DNA of 47,732 nucleotides from Polymorphobacter multimanifer (GCF_014205635.1 NZ_JACIIV010000027.1:1-47732), one strand, 5' to 3'. Positions 8,275-16,711 are shown, numbered from the stretch's first letter. Numbers and translations are program-made. The notes: a model not told the origin generated them from the sequence alone.

Positions 8275-8727
8275 ATGAAGAACATCCTCTGGGCAGCGGC
8301 CCTTTTCATCGGGAGCGAGGCAATGGCAGCAGAGTTTGTGGCGCAGGGCAGCTTCACGGTGAAAATGGCGCCGGAGGCGGAAGCCAAGGGTGAAGGCCTC
8401 ACCCAGGGCCGCATCGCGGTGACCAAGGATTTCAGTGGCAGTCTGGTCGGCAAGGGCAGCGGCACCATGCTGAGCGGCATCACCCCGGAGCAGGGCTCGG
8501 CAGCCTATGTCCTGATCGAGCGCGTGGAGGGCACGCTCGATGGACGCGCCGGCAGCTTTGCGCTCGCGCATCTGGGGCTGATGGACAAGGGTGCCCCCGA
8601 TCTGCGCGTCGCCATCGTGCCCGGCAGCGGCACCGGCGACCTCGCCGGCATCCGCGGCGCGATGACGCTCGATGTCGGCGGCGGCCGCCATGATTACATC
8701 CTCCGCTACAGCCTGGAGGCGAATTGA
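8275..8727 (+). CDS. DUF3224 domain protein, exported
   Basis: This 150-residue protein has a signal peptide (residues 1-18, SEAMA-AE) followed by a DUF3224-like domain. That small beta-barrel family is allied in fold to allene oxide cyclase-like proteins and has no settled function. Typical family features are an N-terminal strand (FVAQGSFTVKM), GRIAVTKDFSGSLVGKGSG, the ERVEGTLDGRAGSF block, and VPGSGTGDLAGIRGAM followed by a short ending with HDYILRY. An AGGGTGA ribosome site lies just ahead of ATG 8275. It is transcribed divergently from the deacylase and lies 46 bp upstream of gshA, so cotranscription with gshA is possible but not shown. Confidence 0.82.
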   Translation: MKNILWAAALFIGSEAMAAEFVAQGSFTVKMAPEAEAKGEGLTQGRIAVTKDFSGSLVGKGSGTMLSGITPEQGSAAYVLIERVEGTLDGRAGSFALAHLGLMDKGAPDLRVAIVPGSGTGDLAGIRGAMTLDVGGGRHDYILRYSLEAN

Positions 8728-8773
8728 GTCGGGCGCGATTGCGAAGGTCGTGTGGGGCGGCTAAGCGCGCCGT

Positions 8774-10135
8774 ATGAGCAACCAGCAGAACCAGTCCGGC
8801 GACGACGCGATCATCGAATCGCGCGATCAGCTGATCAGCGTCTTCGAACATGGCGCCAAGCCGGCGGCGGACTGGCGGATCGGCACCGAGCACGAAAAAT
8901 TCGTCTATCGCCTCGCCGACAAGCGCGCCCCTTCGTACGACGAGCCCGGCGGCATCCGGGACTTGCTCAAGGGCATGGAGCGCTTCGGCTGGGAGCCGGT
9001 GATCGAAGGCGGCCATGTCATTGCGCTCAAGGGCGACGATGGCGCCGTCAGCCTCGAACCCGCCGGCCAGTTCGAGCTGTCCGGCGCCCCGCTGGAGACC
9101 ATCCACCAGACATGCGCCGAATCGAACCGCCACCTCGCCCAGTGCCGCGAAGTTGGCGACGAGCTTGGCCTCGGCTTCCTCGGCCTCGGCTTCTGGCCGG
9201 ACAAGACTCGGAGCCAGCTGCCGGTCATGCCCAAGGGCCGCTACGGCATCATGCGCGCGCACATGCCGCGCGTGGGGTCGCTCGGGCTCGACATGATGCT
9301 GCGCACCTGCACGATCCAGACCAACCTCGATTATGCGTCGGAAGCCGACATGGCGCTGAAGTTCCGCGTGTCGATGGCGCTGCAGCCGCTGGCCACCGCC
9401 CTGTTCGCCAATTCCCCCTTCACCGAAGGCAAGCCCAACGGCTTCAAGAGCTTCCGAAGCCATATCTGGACCGACACCGACCCGGCGCGCACCGGCACGC
9501 TGCCGTTCGTGTTCGAGGATGGCTTCGGATATGAGCGCTACGCCGACTATGCCCTCGATGTGCCGATGTACTTCGTCTACCGCGACGGCAAATACATCGA
9601 TGCCGCCGGCCACAGCTTCCGGGATTTCCTGGCGGGCAAGCTTGCCGTGCTGCCGGGCGAAAAGCCGAAGCTCGGGGACTGGAAAGACCATCTCTCCACC
9701 GCCTTCCCCGAAGTGCGGATGAAGGGCTATCTCGAAATGCGCGGTGCCGACGGCGGGCGCTGGGACCGGATCTGCGCGCTGCCCGCCCTCTGGGTCGGCC
9801 TGCTTTACGACCAGGTTTCGCTCGATGCCGCCTGGGATCTCGTCAAGCACTGGACGCCGCAAGACCATGCCCGGCTGCGCGCCGAGGTCCCGCGCCTCGC
9901 GCTGCAGGCCGGCAGCCCGAACGGCGGCACACTGCAGGACCTTGCCAAGGCGGTGCTCGCCATCGCCGATGCCGGCCTCGCTCGCCGCGCGCGCCTCAAC
10001 CGCATGGGCGACACCGAACAGGGCTTCCTCAGCCCGCTTCGCGAAATCGCCGAGAGCGGGATGACGACGGCGGACCGGCTGCTGGCGCTCTATGCAGGCA
10101 GCACCGACTTCATCTACGAAACCGAAAGCTACTAG
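8774..10135 (+). CDS. gshA: Glutamate-cysteine ligase (plant/alphaproteobacterial type)
   Basis: This 453-residue enzyme makes gamma-glutamylcysteine from glutamate, cysteine and ATP, the first step of glutathione synthesis, in the cytoplasm. The family signature is clear from residue 36 on: DWRIGTEHEKFVYRL, GWEPVIEGGHVIALKG, SLEPAGQFELSGAPLETIHQ, and the block MPKGRYGIMRAHMPRVG. MRTCTIQTNLDY-like and FVFEDGFGYERYADYALDVPMYFVYR blocks follow. This is the class found in plants and alphaproteobacteria, distinct from the enterobacterial GshA. Length is normal and no key block is missing. It ends 4 bp inside the convergent rlmB gene. Confidence 0.95.
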   Translation: MSNQQNQSGDDAIIESRDQLISVFEHGAKPAADWRIGTEHEKFVYRLADKRAPSYDEPGGIRDLLKGMERFGWEPVIEGGHVIALKGDDGAVSLEPAGQFELSGAPLETIHQTCAESNRHLAQCREVGDELGLGFLGLGFWPDKTRSQLPVMPKGRYGIMRAHMPRVGSLGLDMMLRTCTIQTNLDYASEADMALKFRVSMALQPLATALFANSPFTEGKPNGFKSFRSHIWTDTDPARTGTLPFVFEDGFGYERYADYALDVPMYFVYRDGKYIDAAGHSFRDFLAGKLAVLPGEKPKLGDWKDHLSTAFPEVRMKGYLEMRGADGGRWDRICALPALWVGLLYDQVSLDAAWDLVKHWTPQDHARLRAEVPRLALQAGSPNGGTLQDLAKAVLAIADAGLARRARLNRMGDTEQGFLSPLREIAESGMTTADRLLALYAGSTDFIYETESY

Positions 10136-10890
10136 CCGCGGCGCGCCGCCGCATAAAGCGCGATCGCGGCCGCATTCGACACATTCAGGCTCTCCATCGC
10201 CGCCGAAATCGGCAGCCTGGCCATCTGGTCGCAACGCTCGATCGTCAGCGCGCGCAAGCCTTCGCCTTCGGCGCCCATCACCAGCGCCGGCCGTGTGTCG
10301 CCGAGGGCCGATTCGAGATCGGCTTCGGCACTGCCATCAAGCCCGATCCGCCAGAAGCCCGCTTCGCCGATCTCGTCGAGAGCGCGCGCCAAATTCACGA
10401 CGCGGCACCAGGGCAGTGCTTCGAGCGCCCCGGAGGCCGCGCGGGCCAGCGCACCATTCTCCTGCGGCGAATGCCGGTCCTGCGTCACCAGCGCGCGGGC
10501 GCCGAACGCCAGTGCCGAGCGCATGATCGCCCCGACATTGTGCGGGTCGGTCACCTGGTCGAGCACCATCAGCGGGCGCTTGTCATTGTCCGCCACCGCA
10601 TCGGCGAGGAGATCGCCGAGCCAGGGCGATTCGAGCGGCTCCACTTCGAGCACAAACCCCTGGTGCGGTGCGTCGGTGGGCACCAGCCGGCCAAGATCAT
10701 GGTCATCGCCATATTGTACCGTGAGGCCCGGCGGGATGACGATCGTCTGCGCGGACGCATGGGTGACGATCAGCTTGCGCAACGCCCGCTCGGGATTGTC
10801 GAGCGCCGCGAACACGGCATGCCTGCCATACAGCCGCGGGAACGCGCTCTTCTGGCCTTGTTGCGATTTGGGGTGAGGTCTGCGGCCCAT
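10132..10890 (-). CDS. rlmB: 23S rRNA (guanosine-2'-O)-methyltransferase, TrmH/SpoU family
   Basis: This 252-residue SPOUT-class enzyme methylates the 2'-hydroxyl of a guanosine in 23S rRNA domain V using S-adenosylmethionine. The N-terminal substrate-binding domain begins YGRHAVFAALDNPERALRKL. The catalytic SPOUT domain has the three family motifs: NVGAIMRSALAFGARALV (motif 1), LVMGAEGEGL (motif 2) and ISAAMESLNVSNAAAIALY (motif 3). The N-terminal extension rich in basic residues (GRRPHPKSQQGQKSAF) is common in alphaproteobacterial RlmB. RlmB is the best-fitting name, though closely related TrmH paralogues cannot be wholly excluded. It overlaps the gshA end by 4 bp, tail to tail. Confidence 0.88.
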   Translation of the reverse strand: MGRRPHPKSQQGQKSAFPRLYGRHAVFAALDNPERALRKLIVTHASAQTIVIPPGLTVQYGDDHDLGRLVPTDAPHQGFVLEVEPLESPWLGDLLADAVADNDKRPLMVLDQVTDPHNVGAIMRSALAFGARALVTQDRHSPQENGALARAASGALEALPWCRVVNLARALDEIGEAGFWRIGLDGSAEADLESALGDTRPALVMGAEGEGLRALTIERCDQMARLPISAAMESLNVSNAAAIALYAAARRG

Positions 10891-10915
10891 GCGAGGGCCA
10901 TAGCCTGAAACGTGC

Positions 10916-10938
10916 GGGCAGGGCCAGTGGCCCTGCCC
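10916..10938 (-). terminator. Perfect 10-bp hairpin between two genes
   Basis: GGGCAGGGCC and GGCCCTGCCC pair perfectly around a 3-base loop. It sits between the end of the 169-residue protein gene (10948) and the start of rlmB (10890). No U-tract follows on either strand, so it is either a weak intrinsic terminator or an RNA-end stabilising hairpin. Confidence 0.5.
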
Positions 10939-10947
10939 TGACGATCG

Positions 10948-11457
10948 TTATTGCCCGCTTGTGGCCGCCTTGGCCGCCTCGACGGCAGCGGTGAACTCCT
11001 CGGCGGTCATGCCGAAGTGCAGGCCATCGGGCTGCAGCGCAAGGCCTGACACCGGCACATTGGCACTGCCGGCCTCCGACGTGAGCGTCACCAGCTCGCC
11101 GTCGACCTTTTCCACCTTGCCGATCACGACGCCGGCGGTGCCGCGCACATCGGCCCCGGGCACCAGTGCCGCCATCAGCTTCGCCTTGTTCTCGGCCGCT
11201 GCAGTCTCCACAGCGCTGTCGAGCTGGTCCTTGGTCATGCCCAGAAGCGGGCCTTCGGGCGTCTGTGCAAACGACGTCTCGGGAATCGCGACCTTGTTCT
11301 TGCCGGTATCCACGGTGACGTTGCCGCCCTCCGAGGCGGTCACGGTGCCGACTGTGCCGCCGGTGGTGTCCTTGACGGTGGCACCAACGGCGATTTGCGC
11401 CATCGCCGGCGCCGAAAGAGCTGCTGTGGCAATCAGAAAAGCTGCGATCCGACGCAT
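10948..11457 (-). CDS. Exported protein of unknown function with an internal duplication
   Basis: This 169-residue protein has a signal peptide (residues 1-20, SAPAMA-Q). The mature part is made of two similar halves of about 65 residues. The first (about 24-89) starts VGATVKDTTGGTVGTV and ends GMTKDQLDSAVETAAAE. The second (about 99-166) starts PGADVRGTAGVVIGKV and ends GMTAEEFTAAVEAAKAA. Each half looks like a short beta unit, somewhat like a PRC-barrel or KOW-type strand set, followed by a helix. I do not recognise a named family and claim no function. It is the only gene between tRNA-Tyr and rlmB, all on the minus strand. Confidence 0.75.
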   Translation of the reverse strand: MRRIAAFLIATAALSAPAMAQIAVGATVKDTTGGTVGTVTASEGGNVTVDTGKNKVAIPETSFAQTPEGPLLGMTKDQLDSAVETAAAENKAKLMAALVPGADVRGTAGVVIGKVEKVDGELVTLTSEAGSANVPVSGLALQPDGLHFGMTAEEFTAAVEAAKAATSGQ

Positions 11458-11688
11458 GGTTGAATTCCTTCGCTATGCCAGCACGAGTGCGTGCCAACCA
11501 AAAACTATCGGCAAATTCGCGAATGGATCCCCGCCTAGCGACAGAGCGTTGCCAGCTGACGACAGTCTGTTCAGGAAAAGACCGAACCGGCCCCATTCAT
11601 GACAGAATGTCGCAGCCTTTCGCCTGTTATCGTTGCCGGAGGCGCCCGATCGGGCCGGTTCGGACATAAAAAGAAGCGCAGGCGGCGG

Positions 11689-11774
11689 TGGTGGAGGGGG
11701 TTGGATTTGAACCAACGTAGGGAAAACCCGGCAGATTTACAGTCTGCTGCCATTGACCGCTCGGCCACCCCTCC
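11689..11774 (-). tRNA. tRNA-Tyr (anticodon GTA)
   Basis: The minus strand folds as a long-variable-arm tRNA. The acceptor arm GGAGGGG pairs with CCCCTCC, followed by discriminator A and an encoded CCA. The anticodon arm holds CTGTAAA, giving GTA. The T-arm contains GGTTCAAATCC. The length of 86 bases including CCA and the class II variable arm agree with tRNA-Tyr. Confidence 0.95.
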
Positions 11775-11864
11775 GGATGCACGCCGCCGCCTGCGAAGCG
11801 GCGCTAGTGGCGAATTGCGCCCGCGCTTGTCAACCTAAGTTTGCAATGAGGCTTATCCCCAATA

Positions 11865-12920
11865 CTAGTTGCGGTCGGGCACCACCCGGTCCCGGCCCAT
11901 GCGCTTGGCGGTGTAGAGCGCCTTGTCGGCGCGCTCGAGCAGCGTGGAGGCGGTGTCATCGGCCTTGTCCGCCGCCACGCCCGCAGAGAAGCTCACCCGC
12001 CCCAGGCTCGAGCCATCGACGGCGTTGCGGATCACTTGCGAGGCCAGCTTGGCGCGAACCTGGTCGACCATGCTCGCCGCCAGCTGCACGGGCTTGCCCG
12101 GGATTATCGTGACGAACTCCTCGCCCCCAAGCCGCCCGACACTGCCGCCGAACAGCTCGGCATGGTCCGCCAGATGCTGCGCCACGAAGCGCAGCACATC
12201 GTCGCCGAGCGCATGGCCGAAGCGATCGTTCACCCGCTTGAAATTGTCGATGTCGATCAGCGCCAGCGACACTGGCTGTCCTGACCGGCGCGCCTCGCGC
12301 TGGTGCTGCTCGATCAGCTGGAAGGTGCCGCGCCGGTTGAGCAGCCCGGTCAGCTGGTCGGTCACTGCCGCCCGCTGAGCAGCGCCCAGCTTCACCGAAA
12401 GCGTGCGCGCCTCGGTCACCGCCACCGCCAGATCGGCTGCCAGCCGCGCATTGGCCTCCTGCATGGTGTTGGTGGCCTGGCCCAGATTCTCGAGCAGCTC
12501 GGCAAGTGCTGCCGCCTCCAGTGGCGTGGACAATGCCGACGACCCCTCCCCCAGCGCCCGGTCGTATTTGGCAAGGTTTGTCTGCCCCACTTCGATCGTC
12601 TCGGTCAGCGCCCTGGCCTGGTCGTGCACCACCTCGACAAGCGAGGCGACTTCGCCGGTGGTGATGCCATCGATGTGCTTGACGCGCATGTCCATCAGCG
12701 CCGGCAGGTCGAAGCCGCCCGCGGCAATGGCACGGTCCACGGCCAGCGACAGATCATGGTTTTCGTCGCGCACATAGCGCCAGAGCAGGTCATAGACCGG
12801 CGGCTCGGGGGGCAGGTCATGCATCACGCAATGCGCACGGACCTGGTCGAACCAGGCGAGTGCGGCGGTGCTTGCCGATGCTTCCTCGGCAGCCACCAGC
12901 AGTCCGCTAGCCATCGTCAT
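11865..12920 (-). CDS. Diguanylate cyclase (GGDEF domain)
   Basis: This 351-residue protein is predicted to make cyclic di-GMP from GTP. The C-terminal GGDEF domain spans about residues 186-348, with DQLTGLLNRRG, DIDNFKRVND and the active loop GRLGGEEF (GGEEF at 265-269). The GGEEF form is compatible with activity. There is no RxxD inhibitory site five residues ahead of it (the residues are FGGS), so product inhibition at that site is not expected. The N-terminal 180 residues are largely helical with a probable coiled coil at about 95-185 and no membrane segment, so the protein is likely cytoplasmic. A GGGGAGA site precedes ATG 12920. The input signal is unknown. Confidence 0.93.
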   Translation of the reverse strand: MTMASGLLVAAEEASASTAALAWFDQVRAHCVMHDLPPEPPVYDLLWRYVRDENHDLSLAVDRAIAAGGFDLPALMDMRVKHIDGITTGEVASLVEVVHDQARALTETIEVGQTNLAKYDRALGEGSSALSTPLEAAALAELLENLGQATNTMQEANARLAADLAVAVTEARTLSVKLGAAQRAAVTDQLTGLLNRRGTFQLIEQHQREARRSGQPVSLALIDIDNFKRVNDRFGHALGDDVLRFVAQHLADHAELFGGSVGRLGGEEFVTIIPGKPVQLAASMVDQVRAKLASQVIRNAVDGSSLGRVSFSAGVAADKADDTASTLLERADKALYTAKRMGRDRVVPDRN

Positions 12921-13031
12921 CGCGCATCTCCCCGTTCGGTTGTGCGAAGGAATACGGCACGAGTGGGGTGGCGTTTAGGCTTTGCCTGGCAGGGCAGGGG
13001 CAGGGGCAGGGGCCGCGGCAAGGCGCTGCGC

Positions 13032-13105
13032 TGGAGCGGGTAGCGGGGATCGAACCCGCATCACTAGCTTGGAAGGCTAGTGCTCTACCATTGAGCTATA
13101 CCCGC
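13032..13105 (-). tRNA. tRNA-Gly (anticodon TCC)
   Basis: On the minus strand GCGGGTA pairs with TACCCGC in the acceptor arm, followed by discriminator T and an encoded CCA. The anticodon loop CTTCCAA gives TCC. The T-arm contains GGTTCGATCCC. The length is 74 bases including CCA. Confidence 0.95.
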
Positions 13106-13206
13106 GACGCCCCCCGCTTACCCGCACCACCTCGCCGTTTCAACCGCGTTCAGCAACCGCACTTGCGCTCCGTCCCCCCCGCCGGTATAGCCCGCAGCCC
13201 GACCCT

Positions 13207-13282
13207 AGGAGTGTAGCTCAGCTGGTAGAGCATCGGTCTCCAAAACCGAGGGCCGGGGGTTCGAATCCCTCCACTCCTGCCA
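13207..13282 (+). tRNA. tRNA-Trp (anticodon CCA)
   Basis: AGGAGTG pairs with CACTCCT in the acceptor arm, with discriminator G and an encoded CCA. The anticodon loop CTCCAAA gives CCA. The T-arm contains GGTTCGAATCC. tRNA-Trp directly upstream of secE-nusG is a widespread bacterial arrangement and supports the call. The gene is 76 bases long. Confidence 0.97.
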
Positions 13283-13287
13283 GTTGT

Positions 13288-13316
13288 CCCGCCGCTCTTT
13301 GCAAGAGAGCGGCGGG
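13288..13316 (+). other. Hairpin between tRNA-Trp and secE
   Basis: CCCGCCGCTCT and AGAGCGGCGGG form a perfect 11-bp stem with a 7-base loop, starting 5 bases after the tRNA CCA end. No T-run follows, so full termination is unlikely. It may mark the tRNA processing site or attenuate readthrough into secE-nusG. Confidence 0.6.
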
Positions 13317-13366
13317 TCGACTATCGGGGTCTTTCGAATCGACTGAATTTCTCTGATCTGGATCCA

Positions 13367-13609
13367 ATGGTGAGCGACGCAAAATCCGCACCGAGTGCCA
13401 AGGCCGAAAAATCGCAGCGCGTCAGCGTTGGCGAGTTCGTGCGGCAGGTGCGCGCCGAAACCGCCAAGATCAAATGGCCGACACGGCGGGAGACGATCAC
13501 CACCACCATCCTGGTGCTGATCATGACCGCGCTGCTGTCGATCTTCTTCCTCGGCGTCGACCAGTTGCTCGGCGCCATTGTCAAATTTCTGCTCGGGCTC
13601 GCTGGCTGA
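13367..13609 (+). CDS. secE: Protein translocase subunit SecE
   Basis: This 80-residue inner-membrane protein is the SecE subunit that clamps SecY in the Sec translocon. It has the short single-span form typical of alphaproteobacteria. The conserved amphipathic segment FVRQVRAETAKIKWPTRRET at about residues 24-43 precedes one transmembrane helix (about 44-70). The first 20 residues are polar and unconserved. It is followed after 17 bp by nusG, the universal neighbour, and probably shares a transcript with the upstream tRNA-Trp. Confidence 0.96.
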   Translation: MVSDAKSAPSAKAEKSQRVSVGEFVRQVRAETAKIKWPTRRETITTTILVLIMTALLSIFFLGVDQLLGAIVKFLLGLAG

Positions 13610-13626
13610 GGGGCTAAGGGATAAAG

Positions 13627-14163
13627 ATGGCGCGCTGGTACATCATTCACGCTTACTCGGGCTTCGAGAACAAGGTCCGCGAGGCGATCCTCGCCGAGGC
13701 CACCCGCAAGGGTCTCGACGTGTTCATCGAATCGGTCGAAGTGCCGGCCGAAACCGTCACCGAGGTGGTGAAGGGCAAGAAGCGCGCCGTCGAGCGCAAG
13801 TCGATGCCGGGCTATGTGCTCGCCAAGCTCGACATGACCGACGACATCTATCACCTCGTCAAGAACACCCCCAAGGTCACCGGCTTCCTCGGCCAGCAGA
13901 ACAAGCCGCAGCCGATTTCGGAAACCGAAGCGGCGCGGATGCTCAACACCAAGACCGAGGAAACGCCTGCCGCCAAGATCAAGCGCAAGGCCAATTTCGA
14001 GATCGGCGACCAGGTCCGCGTTCTCGATGGCCCGTTCGCCAGCTTCAACGGCCTTGTCGAGGAGATCGATTTCGATCACGGCCGGGTCAAAGTTTCGGTG
14101 TCCATCTTCGGCCGGGCAACCCCCGTCGAACTGGGCTTCGAGCAGGTCGAAAAGCAGAAGTAA
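13627..14163 (+). CDS. nusG: Transcription termination/antitermination factor NusG
   Basis: This 178-residue protein binds RNA polymerase and links it to Rho or to the ribosome. The NGN domain starts ARWYIIHAYSGFENKVREAI and includes SMPGYVLAKLDM. A linker rich in charged residues (about 100-120) leads to the C-terminal KOW domain, FEIGDQVRVLDGPFASFNG. The length is normal and all blocks are present. It lies between secE and rplK, the standard order. Confidence 0.97.
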   Translation: MARWYIIHAYSGFENKVREAILAEATRKGLDVFIESVEVPAETVTEVVKGKKRAVERKSMPGYVLAKLDMTDDIYHLVKNTPKVTGFLGQQNKPQPISETEAARMLNTKTEETPAAKIKRKANFEIGDQVRVLDGPFASFNGLVEEIDFDHGRVKVSVSIFGRATPVELGFEQVEKQK

Positions 14164-14232
14164 CCTTCCGCTTCCGACCATTCACCGTGGGAGGCTTCAC
14201 CGCCGCTTGCACCACAAACAGGAGTGCCAATC

Positions 14233-14667
14233 ATGGCAAAGAAGATCACAGGCTATATCAAGCTGCAGGTGAAAGCCGGCAGCGCCAATCCCTCCCCGCC
14301 GATCGGGCCTGCGCTGGGCCAGCGCGGTGTCAACATCATGGAATTCTGCAAGGCGTTCAACGCGCGCACGGAGAAGCTGGAGAAGGGCACCCCCATCCCC
14401 ACCGTCATCACCGTGTTCGCCGATCGCTCGTTCAGCTTCGAGACCAAGACGCCGCCGGCATCCTATCTGCTCAAGCAGGCCGCCGGCCTCAAGTCGGGTG
14501 GTGCAACCACCGGCAAGGGCGCCTTCGCCGGCGCGGTGAAGCAGTCGCAGATCCGCGAGATCGCCGAGACCAAGATGGCCGATCTCAATGCAAACACCGT
14601 TGAAATGGCCATGCGGACCATCGAGGGCAGTGCCCGTTCGATGGGCCTCGAAGTGGTGGAGGGCTGA
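14233..14667 (+). CDS. rplK: 50S ribosomal protein L11
   Basis: This 144-residue ribosomal protein forms the base of the L7/L12 stalk with 23S rRNA. Its start [20 protein letters not shown] and [19 protein letters not shown] are family hallmarks, as is the C-terminal [16 protein letters not shown] rRNA-binding part. ATG 14233 is chosen over an upstream in-frame GTG at 14224 because a GGAG site lies nine bases ahead of it and it gives the canonical N-terminus. rplA follows after 4 bp. Confidence 0.97.
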   Translation: MAKKITGYIKLQVKAGSANPSPPIGPALGQRGVNIMEFCKAFNARTEKLEKGTPIPTVITVFADRSFSFETKTPPASYLLKQAAGLKSGGATTGKGAFAGAVKQSQIREIAETKMADLNANTVEMAMRTIEGSARSMGLEVVEG

Positions 14668-14671
14668 TATC

Positions 14672-15370
14672 ATGGCACAGAGCAAGAAAGCCAAGGCGCT
14701 CGCCGCCGCTGTCGATCGCGACACGCTTTACGATCTCGATACCGCGCTCGCGATGGTGAAGGCCAACGCCACCGCCAAGTTCGACGAGACGATCGAAGTC
14801 GCCATCAACCTCAATGTAGATCCGCGCCACGCCGACCAGATGGTCCGCGGCGTTGTCACCCTGCCCAAGGGCACTGGCAAGTCGGTCCGCGTTGGCGTGT
14901 TCGCCCGCGGCGCCAAGGCCGATGAAGCCCGGGCAGCCGGCGCCGAAGTCGTCGGTGCGGAAGACCTGCTCGAGCTCGTCCAGGGCGGCACCATCGATTT
15001 CGATCGCTGCATCGCCACGCCCGACATGATGGGTCTCGTCGGCCGTCTCGGCAAGGTGCTGGGCCCCAAGGGCCTGATGCCCAACCCCAAGCTCGGCACC
15101 GTGACGATGAACGTCGGTGAAGCCGTGAAGGCAGCCAAGGGCGGCCAGGTCGAATATCGCGTCGAAAAGGCCGGGATCATCCATGGCCTGCTCGGCAAGG
15201 CGAGCTTCGCCCAGGAAGACCTGCGCGCCAACTTCGACGCGCTGCTGAACGCGGTCGTCCGCGCCAAGCCGTCGGGCGCCAAGGGCAAGTATCTGCAGAA
15301 GGTGGCGCTGTCGTCGTCGATGGGTGCCGGTGTGCGCGTCAACACCGACACGGTCGGCCACAGCATCTGA
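14672..15370 (+). CDS. rplA: 50S ribosomal protein L1
   Basis: This 232-residue protein binds 23S rRNA at the L1 stalk and, in many bacteria, represses its own rplK-rplA operon by binding the mRNA. It carries the family blocks [52 protein letters not shown] and the ending [11 protein letters not shown]. The open frame extends upstream into rplK, but ATG 14672 gives the normal N-terminus [18 protein letters not shown] terminator follows 23 bp downstream, so rplK-rplA ends as its own unit. Confidence 0.97.
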   Translation: MAQSKKAKALAAAVDRDTLYDLDTALAMVKANATAKFDETIEVAINLNVDPRHADQMVRGVVTLPKGTGKSVRVGVFARGAKADEARAAGAEVVGAEDLLELVQGGTIDFDRCIATPDMMGLVGRLGKVLGPKGLMPNPKLGTVTMNVGEAVKAAKGGQVEYRVEKAGIIHGLLGKASFAQEDLRANFDALLNAVVRAKPSGAKGKYLQKVALSSSMGAGVRVNTDTVGHSI

Positions 15371-15392
15371 GTTTCGATCCGTTGAAACCATG

Positions 15393-15427
15393 AAGGGCCG
15401 GGGGCGAAATCCCCCCGGCCCTTCTTG
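15393..15427 (+). terminator. Intrinsic terminator after rplA
   Basis: AAGGGCCGGGGG pairs with CCCCCGGCCCTT in a 12-bp stem, followed by CTTGCGT. The tail is only moderately T-rich, but the stem is strong and it sits directly behind rplA and before the rplJ promoter. Confidence 0.75.
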
Positions 15428-15439
15428 CGTCTGACTGGC

Positions 15440-15467
15440 TTGATCTTTGCGCCATTTCGTCTATAGC
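15440..15467 (+). promoter_or_regulatory. Candidate sigma-70-type promoter of rplJ-rplL
   Basis: TTGATC (15440-15445) and TATAGC (15462-15467) are separated by 16 bases. It follows the rplA terminator and would start an RNA with a leader of about 280 bases before rplJ. This is assigned by pattern only. Confidence 0.5.
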
Positions 15468-15473
15468 CGCCGC

Positions 15474-15757
15474 TCGGTTGCAGCTTCGTCTGCACCCAAC
15501 CGTCCGAGACTGTCGGTGAGGTTCGCCTCCTAAATTGCCGGAAACCCGGTGAGCCTGCATGAGACGATTGACCGATTTCAGCCGTGCGCACGCCGTGCGG
15601 CCACTTTCGTTCATCGTTGGACGGGCCATGGCAGCCCGTTGATGCCCCTTTTCGTGGGGGTCTCCACCGGGCAGCCCTGGCTCCGCCGGTGCAGGCGCAT
15701 GCCTGCATCATACCCAGCCTGCTCCGGAGCGATCCGGAGCGACATGAAGGAGAGACC
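15474..15757 (+). promoter_or_regulatory. rplJ leader, likely L10-binding autoregulatory mRNA region
   Basis: This is the gene-free stretch of about 280 bases between the candidate promoter and rplJ. In many bacteria the L10-(L7/L12) complex binds such a leader and represses rplJ-rplL. Two strong hairpins are visible near the gene. TGCAGGC/GCCTGCA has a GCAT loop (15690-15707). GCTCCGGA/TCCGGAGC has a GCGA tetraloop (15721-15740) and ends 17 bases before the rplJ start. Upstream of these the region holds GC-rich imperfect pairings and no convincing ORF. The L10 role is inferred from position and structure. Confidence 0.6.
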
Positions 15758-16273
15758 ATGGATCGCACCCAGAAAGCCGATACCATTTCAGGCCTCGCTT
15801 CGACGCTGGCCGAAACCTCGGTGGTTGTGGTCACCCGCAACCACGGGCTCACCGTTGCGCAGGTCAATGACCTTCGCAACCGGATGCGCAAGGCCGGTGC
15901 CAGCTTCAAGGTGACGAAGAACCGCCTCGCGCGGATCGCCATCGAGGGCACGCCGTACCAGCCGTTGGGCGATCTGCTCACCGGCCCGACCGGCTTCGCC
16001 ACGTCCACCGATCCGGTGGCCGCTGCCAAGGCCGCGGTGGACTTTGCCAAGACCACCGACAAGTTCGAGATCGTCGGCGGCGCCATCGGCGCGCAGCTGC
16101 TCGATGTGAACGGCGTAAAGGCGCTCGCAGAACTGCCGTCGCTCGATGAGTTGCGCGCGAAGCTGATTGGCCTGGTGCTCGCACCGGCCACGAAGATCGC
16201 CCAGCTTTCGACCGCACCGGCCGCCAAGCTCGCCCGCGTGTTCCAGGCCTATGCCGACAAGGATGCGGCATAA
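15758..16273 (+). CDS. rplJ: 50S ribosomal protein L10
   Basis: This 171-residue protein forms the base of the L7/L12 stalk and is the likely regulator of its own operon. Family features include an N-terminal domain with [40 protein letters not shown] and LLTGPTGFA, and a C-terminal helix that binds L7/L12 dimers. The frame is open further upstream, but ATG 15758 has an AAGGAGAGA site and gives the canonical [10 protein letters not shown] start. rplL follows after 32 bp. Confidence 0.96.
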   Translation: MDRTQKADTISGLASTLAETSVVVVTRNHGLTVAQVNDLRNRMRKAGASFKVTKNRLARIAIEGTPYQPLGDLLTGPTGFATSTDPVAAAKAAVDFAKTTDKFEIVGGAIGAQLLDVNGVKALAELPSLDELRAKLIGLVLAPATKIAQLSTAPAAKLARVFQAYADKDAA

Positions 16274-16305
16274 GCTTTTCAACCCTTTAGAATTGGAGAT
16301 TACCC

Positions 16306-16680
16306 ATGGCTGACCTGAACGCAATCGTTGAACAGCTTTCCGCCCTCACCGTGCTGGAAGCCGCTGACCTCGCCAAGATGCTCGAAGAAAAGTGGGGCGT
16401 GTCCGCCGCTGCTGCCGTCGCCGTTGCCGGCCCGGCCGCTGGTGCACCCGCCGCTGTCGTCGAAGAGCAGACCGAGTTCGACGTGATCCTCACCGGCGAC
16501 GGTGGCAAGAAGATCAACGTCATCAAGGAAGTCCGCGCCATCACCGGCCTGGGCCTGACCGAAGCCAAGACCCTCGTTGAATCGGCGCCGAAGCCGATCA
16601 AGGAAGGCATCTCCAAGGCCGACGCCGAGCAGATGAAGGCACAGCTCGAAGCCGCTGGTGCGACTGTCGAACTGAAGTAA
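16306..16680 (+). CDS. rplL: 50S ribosomal protein L7/L12
   Basis: This 124-residue stalk protein recruits translation GTPases. It has the N-terminal dimerisation domain (residues 1-33, [20 protein letters not shown]) and the Ala/Val/Pro-rich hinge (about 35-53). The C-terminal globular domain contains [20 protein letters not shown] and [19 protein letters not shown]. The hinge is normal. A GGAG site lies ahead of ATG 16306. It ends the rplJ-rplL unit, with two tandem copies of a terminator module behind it. Confidence 0.97.
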   Translation: MADLNAIVEQLSALTVLEAADLAKMLEEKWGVSAAAAVAVAGPAAGAPAAVVEEQTEFDVILTGDGGKKINVIKEVRAITGLGLTEAKTLVESAPKPIKEGISKADAEQMKAQLEAAGATVELK

Positions 16681-16711
16681 GCCGAACTCGCCGAACGCCA
16701 GCCGGCATGAG

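Noticed and set aside
11458-11688. Short open frames between the 169-residue protein and tRNA-Tyr
   Set aside because: They overlap the tRNA or lack ribosome sites, and their products show no conserved pattern.
15549-15914. A reading frame starting in the rplJ leader and overlapping rplJ
   Set aside because: It runs out of frame through rplJ and has no ribosome site; a leader RNA explains the region better.
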